In this document: positions 58,119-64,000 of the stretch, in pieces
How the letters are laid out: each line of letters starts with the position of its first letter
Position numbering within the stretch: the first letter of the stretch is position 1
Assembly (NCBI RefSeq): GCF_028551275.1
Contig: NZ_CP117028.1
Coordinates: 1-64,000 of the forward strand
From: Sphingomonas hankookensis
GTDB lineage: Bacteria > Pseudomonadota > Alphaproteobacteria > Sphingomonadales > Sphingomonadaceae
Direction: 5' to 3'
DNA length: 64,000 nt
Made by a program: the position numbers and the translations under genes
The notes under the pieces: model-generated
The model's input: only the letters and a program-made list of their open reading frames with translations
Databases searched by the model: none
What the model was told of the DNA's origin: nothing

Positions 58119-60437
58119 TCAATTCCGGAGCGGCTTCCCCGTCTGCAGCACATGGGTCACCCGGTCCTGCGTCCGCGTGTCGCGCATCGCGTCGAGGAAC
58201 ACACGGCGCTCCAGCGTCAGCAGCGCCTCTTCGGTCACGACATCGATGATGTCGGTATCGCCGCCGGTCAGCACCTCGGCGACGCGGCCCGACACGACCT
58301 CGTCATAGGGCGTCGCCAGCCCCTTCGCCCGGAACCCGCGCACGACATCGGCAATCGCGATCCGGCCGCTTTCGCCGGGCAGGCGATACACCGGCGGCTC
58401 GGGCGGCGTGTACCCATCGACCAGCGCCAGCGCCCTGGCCTTCGCATCGGCCAGCAACCGGTCGCGGTTCATCGTAATGCCGTCCGACGCCCGCAGGAAG
58501 TGCAGCTCGCGCGCCTCGGCCGCCGACTTGGACACCTTGGCGGTCGAGATCGTCTCGAACGCGACGCCCACCGCCGGCATCGGCCCGCGCGGGGTGCCCT
58601 TGGCCTTCGCGATCCGGTCGAGCAACTCGCCATGTCCGCCCCATCCGGGGACGAGGCCGGCGCCCGCCTCGACCAGGCCCATATAGGTTTCGGCATGCGC
58701 CTGGATCGCATCGGCATGCAGCGAAATCTCGCACCCGCCGCCCAGCGCCATGCCGGCCGGCGCCGCGACCACCGGGAAGGGCGCGTATTTCAGCGCCTTG
58801 AACGTGGCCTGCCCGCCGCCGATCATCTGTTCGATCTGCTCCCACGCGCCGGACTTCACCGCCCACAGCGCAAGGAACAGATTGGCCCCGACCGAGAAAT
58901 TCGCCGCATCGGTGTAGAGTACCAGCGCCTTGAACCGCTCGCGCACGACCGCGATCGTCTCGTTCAGCAGCGCGACCACCTTGTCGTCGAGCGCGTTGCT
59001 CTTGCCCGTGAACTCGAAGCAGACGACCCCGTCGCCGACGTCCCACAAGGCCGCCGATTCGTTGCGCAGCACCGGCTCCGACCGCAGCTTGACGTCTTCG
59101 AGCAGCAGCACGCCCTCGCCGCGCACCACATCGGCGTAAGCGCCGTCGCGCGTCAGATATTGCCGCTGGCCGCCCTCGACCCGGTAGAATGTCCGGTCGC
59201 CCACGGTGTCGAGGATCGCCGGCACCGCACGCCCTTCGGCCCGTAGCCGCGCCGCCAGCTTGCCCGCGCCGATCCGGTCGATCAGCTCGAACGGGCCATA
59301 TTTCCAGTTATAGCCGAGCTTCATCGCATCATCGATCGCGACGATATCGTCGGCCGCCTCGCCCACCAGCATCGCGGCATAGGGCAGCACGCGCCCAAGG
59401 ATCGCCCAGGCATAGTCGCCCGACGGCCCCTCCAGTTCGATCAGCTTGCCCAGATCCTTCGCGGCATCGGCGGGCAGGTCGGCGGGGGTCTGCAGTTCGC
59501 GATATTCGCCGGTGGCGAGGTCGATGGCATATTTGGTCCGCGTCGCCTTGTCGAAGCGGTAGAAACCGCCCTTGCCCTTGCGGCCGGTGAACCCCTCCGC
59601 GATCATCTTGTCGACCAGCGGCATCGGCCGCACCGTGTCGAAATAGGGATCGCCCTGCGGCAAGGTCGCGGTCAGGCTCTTGGACAAGAGCGGCATCAGG
59701 TCGATGCCGACCAGATCGACCAGCCCGAAGATGCCGGTCTTGGGCACGCCCATCGGCCGGCCCCCGATCTGGTCGGCCTGTTCGACGGTCAGCCCCAGAT
59801 CCATCGCCGCGTTGATCGCGACCGCCAGCCAATAGGTGCCGATGCGGTTGGCGATGAAGCCCGGCGTATCCTTCGCCCGCACGATCCGCTTGCCGAGGTT
59901 GCGGTCGACGAAATCCTCGACCCTGCCCGCGACCGCCGGGTCGGTATCCTTGCCCCGCACGATCTCGATCAGCCGCATATAGCGCGGCGGATTGAAGAAA
60001 TGGGTGATGAGGAAATCGGCGCGGAACCCCTCGCTGCGTCCCGCGACCAGATGGTCGAGCGGGATGGTCGAGGTGTTGGACGACACCGCCGTGCCGGGGC
60101 GCTTCAGCGCCTCGATCCGGGCATAGAGCGACTGCTTGATATCCAGTCGCTCGACGATCGCCTCGACGATCCAGTCGCATTCGGCGATGCGGTCGAGATG
60201 GTCGTCGATATTGCCGGTTTCGACCAGCTTCGCCGCCGATTTCGACATGAACGGCGCGGGATCGGTCTTGAGCATGCGCGCGACGGCACCCTTCGCCACC
60301 GCATCCCGGTCGGGACCGTCCTTGGCGATATCGAGCAGCAGCACCGGCACCCCGGCATTGGCGACATGCGCAGCGATGCCCGCCCCCATCACCCCTGCGC
60401 CGATGACGCAGACCTTGCGGATCGCCGTGTCCATCAT
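58119..60437 (-). CDS. 3-hydroxyacyl-CoA dehydrogenase / enoyl-CoA hydratase, FadN-like
   Basis: This 772-residue fusion has the dehydrogenase first: NAD-binding VIGAGVMGAGIAAHVANAG, then SSNTSTIPLDHLV, ITHFFNPPRYMRLIEIV and DTPGFIANRIG. The crotonase domain (from about 460) has VAAPAGMALGGGCEISLHADAIQ and AGLVPGWGGHGELL. The order HAD then ECH fits FadN rather than FadB. It should carry out the middle two steps of beta-oxidation. ATGA overlap couples it to the thiolase gene. Confidence 0.92.
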   Translation of the reverse strand: MMDTAIRKVCVIGAGVMGAGIAAHVANAGVPVLLLDIAKDGPDRDAVAKGAVARMLKTDPAPFMSKSAAKLVETGNIDDHLDRIAECDWIVEAIVERLDIKQSLYARIEALKRPGTAVSSNTSTIPLDHLVAGRSEGFRADFLITHFFNPPRYMRLIEIVRGKDTDPAVAGRVEDFVDRNLGKRIVRAKDTPGFIANRIGTYWLAVAINAAMDLGLTVEQADQIGGRPMGVPKTGIFGLVDLVGIDLMPLLSKSLTATLPQGDPYFDTVRPMPLVDKMIAEGFTGRKGKGGFYRFDKATRTKYAIDLATGEYRELQTPADLPADAAKDLGKLIELEGPSGDYAWAILGRVLPYAAMLVGEAADDIVAIDDAMKLGYNWKYGPFELIDRIGAGKLAARLRAEGRAVPAILDTVGDRTFYRVEGGQRQYLTRDGAYADVVRGEGVLLLEDVKLRSEPVLRNESAALWDVGDGVVCFEFTGKSNALDDKVVALLNETIAVVRERFKALVLYTDAANFSVGANLFLALWAVKSGAWEQIEQMIGGGQATFKALKYAPFPVVAAPAGMALGGGCEISLHADAIQAHAETYMGLVEAGAGLVPGWGGHGELLDRIAKAKGTPRGPMPAVGVAFETISTAKVSKSAAEARELHFLRASDGITMNRDRLLADAKARALALVDGYTPPEPPVYRLPGESGRIAIADVVRGFRAKGLATPYDEVVSGRVAEVLTGGDTDIIDVVTEEALLTLERRVFLDAMRDTRTQDRVTHVLQTGKPLRN

Positions 60438-61567
60438 GCGCGCTCCAGCACGGTGGCGATGCCCTGCCCGCCGCCGATGCACTGGGTCGCCAGCGCATAG
60501 CGCTTGCCCTCGCGCGCCAGCAGCGCCGCCGCCTTGCCGACGATCCGCGCGCCGGTCGCGCCCAGCGGATGCCCGATCGCGATCGCCCCGCCGTCGAGGT
60601 TGATCGCCTCGTCCTTGATGCCGAGATCGCGGATGCAGGCGATCGCCTGCGCCGCGAACGCCTCGTTGATCTCGACCACATCGATATCGCTGACGCTCAG
60701 CCCCGCGCGCTCCAGCGCCTTTTTCGACGCGCCGATCGGGCCGAGGCCCATCGTCTCGGGCGCGCAGCCCGAAATGCCGATCGACTTGATCCGGGCGAGG
60801 ATGGTCAGCCCATGCTTCGTCGCGAACTCCTCCGACGTCACCAGCACCGCACTCGCCCCATCGGTCAGCGGCGACGAGGTGCCGGCGGTGACCGACCCGT
60901 CCTGCCGGAAGGCGGGCTTCAGGCCCGACAATGCCTCGGTGGTGGTGTCGGGGCGGATGGTGCCGTCCTCGCTGACCACCCCGCCCTTGGTCTGGATCGG
61001 GATGATTTCTTGCGCGAGCCGGCCTTCGCTGCGCGCGGCGGCGGCCTTGCGCTGGCTGGCGACGGCGAAGGCGTCCTGTTCGTCACGGGTGATCTGATAC
61101 TGGGTCGCGACATTCTCGGCGGTGTCGCCCATGCCCATATAGGCGCCGGCGCTCTTGGCGGCGAGCGCCGGATTGGGCAGCGGGTTGTAGCCGCCCATCG
61201 GCACCCGGCTCATCGATTCGAGGCCGGCGCAGATGAACGCCTCGCCTGCCCCCACCTCGATCTGCCCGGCGGCAATATGGATCGCGCTCATCGACGATCC
61301 GCAGAAGCGGTTCACCGTCATGCCGCCGACCGACAGCGGCAGGTCGCCCAGCAGCGCCACCATCCGCGCGACGTTGAAGCCCTGTTCCCCTTCGGGAAAG
61401 GCGCAACCCATTACCACGTCCTCGATTTCCGCCGCATCGACGCCGGTGCGCTCGATCAGCCCGCGCACGACCTGCGCCGCCAGATCCTCGGGCCGCACCC
61501 GCGCCAGCGCGCCCTTGCCCGCCAGATGAAAGGGAGAACGAACATAGCCTGCGATTACGGCCTTCAT
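60434..61567 (-). CDS. acetyl-CoA acyltransferase (thiolase)
   Basis: This 377-residue enzyme has the acyl-binding cysteine in VNRFCGSSMSAIHIAAG, the NEAFAAQ block, GGAIAIGHPLGATGARI and the proton-transfer cysteine in TQCIGGGQGIA. It catalyses the last beta-oxidation step. AAGGA before ATG 61567 supports that start. With the FadN-like gene it forms an operon divergent from a MerR regulator. No acyl-CoA dehydrogenase is present here. Confidence 0.93.
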   Translation of the reverse strand: MKAVIAGYVRSPFHLAGKGALARVRPEDLAAQVVRGLIERTGVDAAEIEDVVMGCAFPEGEQGFNVARMVALLGDLPLSVGGMTVNRFCGSSMSAIHIAAGQIEVGAGEAFICAGLESMSRVPMGGYNPLPNPALAAKSAGAYMGMGDTAENVATQYQITRDEQDAFAVASQRKAAAARSEGRLAQEIIPIQTKGGVVSEDGTIRPDTTTEALSGLKPAFRQDGSVTAGTSSPLTDGASAVLVTSEEFATKHGLTILARIKSIGISGCAPETMGLGPIGASKKALERAGLSVSDIDVVEINEAFAAQAIACIRDLGIKDEAINLDGGAIAIGHPLGATGARIVGKAAALLAREGKRYALATQCIGGGQGIATVLERA

Positions 61568-61616
61568 CGACGCGATCCTTCCCGAATGTCGGTCCATGTC
61601 TGCCATGGACATATGC

Positions 61617-61644
61617 CCCATAGGATAGCTATGTTACCTATAGG
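61617..61644. promoter_or_regulatory. MerR-type operator between thiolase and merR
   Basis: ATAGG (61620-61624) and CCTAT (61637-61641) form an inverted repeat with 12 bases between, and CCTATAGG (61637-61644) is itself a palindrome. The site lies in the divergent gap, where MerR proteins usually bind between -35 and -10. Binding is inferred. Confidence 0.5.
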
Positions 61645-61683
61645 GTAGATGGACGCGATGCAATGGCCGACGGGGACGCAGCG

Positions 61684-62067
61684 ATGGATGGTGAACTGAG
61701 CGGCATCCACGCCGTCGCCGACACGCTGGGCATCACCCCGCGCACGCTTCGCCTGTATGAAGACAAGGGGCTGATCCACCCGGTCCGCGTCGGCAACAAC
61801 CGCGCCTACAGCCACCGCGACATCGTGCGGATGCGCCTGATCCTGCGCGGCAAACGGTTGGGCTTCACCCTGCGCGAAATCCAGGAGTTTCTCGATCTCT
61901 ACAGCAGCGACGCGGGCAACGACGAACAGATGCACGCGCTTGCCGACCGCTGCCGCACCCGCATCGACGCGCTGAACCTGCAACGCCAGGCGCTCGAACA
62001 GACGGTGGCGGAACTGGAGGAACTCGAACAGACCGCCCGCGCCAATCTGTGCCGGTCGGCGCGGTAG
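61684..62067 (+). CDS. MerR-family transcriptional regulator
   Basis: This 127-residue regulator has an N-terminal MerR winged helix (IHAVADTLGITPRTLRLYEDKGLIHPVRVGNNRAYSHRDIVRMRLI), a linker and a C-terminal dimerisation coiled coil (LNLQRQALEQTVAELEELEQTA). It lacks a metal-binding cysteine cluster, so it likely senses a metabolite such as an acyl-CoA. ATG 61684 has GGGGA at good spacing; ATG 61663 is possible. It is divergent from the thiolase operon. Confidence 0.87.
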   Translation: MDGELSGIHAVADTLGITPRTLRLYEDKGLIHPVRVGNNRAYSHRDIVRMRLILRGKRLGFTLREIQEFLDLYSSDAGNDEQMHALADRCRTRIDALNLQRQALEQTVAELEELEQTARANLCRSAR

Positions 62068-62089
62068 GGCGGAACCCCACCACCAACCG

Positions 62090-62240
62090 TATCCCCGCGC
62101 AGGCGGGGATCCAGGGCAACGCACGATACCGCCGGTGGCTCTGGACCCCCGCCTGCGCGGGGGTACGGTCGGGGCAGCGGACGACATACGCCAAACCTAC
62201 CGACGTCACCCCGGGCCTGACCCGGGGTCCCGCTTCTTCG
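62090..62240. repeat. family B pair followed by a family A half
   Basis: At 62090-62167, ATCCCCGCGCAGGCGGGGAT and CCCCCGCCTGCGCGGGGGTA face each other. At 62205-62240 the family-A half CACCCCGGGCCTGACCCGGGG follows. They fill the convergent gap between merR and the TonB gene. Confidence 0.75.
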
Positions 62241-62264
62241 ACAGCGCCCCCTTCGGCCAACCCC

Positions 62265-64000
62265 TCAAAAATTCAACCGAACCCCCAGCGCGTAGCGCGG
62301 GCCATAGGTTTCGAACGAGATCACCCGCTCCTTGTACACCGAATACAGAAACGTCTTTTCGTTGAACAGGTTGAGCCCCTGCGCGAACAGCGTCAGCTTG
62401 TCGTTGACCGCATAGTTGATGCTCGCGTCCCAGATGCCGTACGCATCGACATTCACCGGCTGCCCGCGATTGCCCTGTTCGGTCTGCTGATACGCGTTGC
62501 GCCAGTTATACGCGATCCGCGCCTGCAGCGGCCCCTTCTCATAAAAGGCCACCGCATTGTACGTCGTCGCGTCAGGATCGACGAGGCTGATATTCGCCTG
62601 CACGCCCAGCCCGTCGAGCGGTTCGGGCAGCCCGGTAAAGGTGTACTGGCCTGAAAACTCGATGCCCTTGTAGCTGCGGCTGCCGACATTTTCCGGCCGC
62701 GTCCGCCGGAAATCGAGGCCCTGCACCTGGATCGTCGTCGTCACCGATTCGGAGATGTTGCTCAGGTCCTTGGCGAACAGCGCGACGCTCAGGAAGCTGG
62801 AGCGGTCGAGATACCAGGTCAGCGCCGCATCGTAATTCCACCCGATCATCGGTTCGAGGCCGGGATTGCCGTCGGTGATCGCCCGTTCGCGCGGCCGCGG
62901 GTTGATGTTGCGGATTAGCAGCAGGTCGCTGAGCGTCGCGCGGGTCAGCGTCTTGGCGACCGCCGCCTGGAACACGACATCCTCGAACACGTCCAGCTTG
63001 AAGTTCGCGCTCGGCAGCAGCTGGCTGTACGACCCCTGCTCGCTGATCGGCTGCGGGTTGGACAGGTTGACGATCGGATCGCCCCCGCCCGCCGGCGTGG
63101 TGAAGCCCAATATCTCCTGCCCGAACCCGCGCGACGTCACCTCGGTGCGGGTATAGCGCAGCCCGATATTGCCGCTCCACGGCCGCGAGCCGAAATCGCC
63201 GCCGAACGATGCCTCGACATAGCCGCCGATGGTCCGCTCCTGCGCCGATCCGCTGTTACCCGGCACCGGGATCACGCCGAAGCCGCCGCCATTGGCCGCC
63301 AGCGCCGCGCGCGCCGCCGCCGGGTTCGCCAGCTGGTTGATCGCCGCATCGCTCAGCAGATATTTCGCGAGGTCGGCGGCGGCATAGGTCGGGTACGCGC
63401 TCTCGAACATGCCGGTGCCGAGGAAGTTGGTCGCATCCGCCGTGCCGGTGAACACACTCGACGGGATCGACACCCCGGCCCCGCAATACAGGCATTGCAG
63501 CGCATCGGGGGTCTTGAACGAAAAGCGCGATTTCTTGCGGTCCGAAAAGTTGAAGCCCCCCGAAATCCGCCGGAGGATGCCGCTGTCGACATTCCATTTC
63601 AGGTTCGTATTGCCCTGATAAATCTCGTCCTCGACGCTGACGCCCTCATAGGTCAGGAACCCGGCGCGCGCGTTCGACGTGTCGAGAATGTTGCCGAGGC
63701 CCGTATAGACCGGCATCCCCGTCGGCCCGATCGCGAACTTGACGCCGGCGGGCGAATAGCTGGGCGTCGCCAGGTTGCTTTCGAACCACGCCTGGTTGCC
63801 GCCGGTATCGTCGGTCGCCTTCGACCACGAAAAGTCGACCGTGCCGGTCAACCGGTCGGACGGAGTCCACGCCAGGTTCGCGCCCGCCTGATACGTCGTC
63901 GCAAGGCGCGGGCGAATCTGGTTGGTGAACATCGGCCCCGACGCGATGCCGGTATAGCTGGTGACGGTATTGTTCTGGTCGACCGTCGCCGCGGTCACGT
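62265..64000 (-). CDS. TonB-dependent receptor, C-terminal part (5' end outside window)
   Basis: This is the last 578 residues or so of an outer membrane receptor: a barrel with repeated strands (IGLRYTRTEVTS, LLPSANFKLDVFEDVVFQAAVAKTLTRATLSDLL, NPGLEPMIGWNYDAALTWYLD, GIEFSGQYTFTGLP) ending GPRYALGVRLNF, with terminal Phe. The block beginning AAVAKTLTRAT is typical of the large TonB receptors for carbohydrates and related nutrients. The plug and signal peptide lie beyond the window. Substrate is unknown. Confidence 0.9.
   Translation of the reverse strand, partial: VTAATVDQNNTVTSYTGIASGPMFTNQIRPRLATTYQAGANLAWTPSDRLTGTVDFSWSKATDDTGGNQAWFESNLATPSYSPAGVKFAIGPTGMPVYTGLGNILDTSNARAGFLTYEGVSVEDEIYQGNTNLKWNVDSGILRRISGGFNFSDRKKSRFSFKTPDALQCLYCGAGVSIPSSVFTGTADATNFLGTGMFESAYPTYAAADLAKYLLSDAAINQLANPAAARAALAANGGGFGVIPVPGNSGSAQERTIGGYVEASFGGDFGSRPWSGNIGLRYTRTEVTSRGFGQEILGFTTPAGGGDPIVNLSNPQPISEQGSYSQLLPSANFKLDVFEDVVFQAAVAKTLTRATLSDLLLIRNINPRPRERAITDGNPGLEPMIGWNYDAALTWYLDRSSFLSVALFAKDLSNISESVTTTIQVQGLDFRRTRPENVGSRSYKGIEFSGQYTFTGLPEPLDGLGVQANISLVDPDATTYNAVAFYEKGPLQARIAYNWRNAYQQTEQGNRGQPVNVDAYGIWDASINYAVNDKLTLFAQGLNLFNEKTFLYSVYKERVISFETYGPRYALGVRLNF

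Overview
The window is GC-rich DNA with the gene style of a Sphingomonas-like alphaproteobacterium (Sphingomonadales): large TonB-dependent receptors with DxIxVxG-type N-termini, an EL222-like LOV-HTH light regulator, CsbD proteins, and many intergenic palindromes of the CCCCGGACTTGATCCGGGG and CCCCCGCGCAGGCGGGGG kinds. I see no rRNA, tRNA, ribosomal or other core housekeeping genes. The centre (31.6-36.8 kb) carries a plasmid-type replication and partition locus: iterons, repA, four identical palindromes that look like centromere sites, parB, parA, then a ParE-type toxin-antitoxin pair. The sequence therefore looks like part of a megaplasmid or chromid, or a chromosome that has absorbed one.

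Left part (1-14.9 kb): one long minus-strand block reads as a hydroxyproline-peptide utilisation locus. It holds a DapA-family deaminase, a two-cysteine proline racemase/hydroxyproline epimerase, an amino-acid permease, a DadA-like FAD dehydrogenase, a GntR regulator, a TonB receptor, a GH2 beta-galactosidase and a DPP-IV-like peptidase cut by the window edge; a secreted M20 peptidase is divergent. Similar GTATAC-centred sites lie upstream of the deaminase, the regulator and the TonB receptor. From 14.9 to 31.4 kb come a two-component system, a small secreted protein coupled to a TonB-like outer membrane protein, a TerC protein, an M28 peptidase, a NatAB-type ABC exporter, a desaturase overlapping a PhnD-like binding protein, and a DUF4173/response regulator/kinase operon.

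Middle (31.4-38.3 kb): the replicon locus. repA is broken by a one-base shift in a six-G run. After parA come the toxin-antitoxin pair, a CsbD gene and a short remnant of aquaporin Z.

Right part (38.3-64 kb): a periplasmic PaoABC-type molybdo-flavoenzyme operon, an FAD oxidoreductase divergent from the LOV-HTH regulator, a small DCC/DUF427 operon, a succinate-semialdehyde-type dehydrogenase, katG, copAB (copB frameshifted in a C-rich run), a six-gene envelope-stress operon (lipoprotein, CsbD, PAS-LuxR regulator, small acidic protein, membrane protein, entericidin-like lipoprotein) behind a probable EcfG-type promoter, a beta-oxidation pair divergent from a MerR regulator, and a second TonB receptor running off the window. 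Function calls rest on motif recognition by eye; no database search was run.
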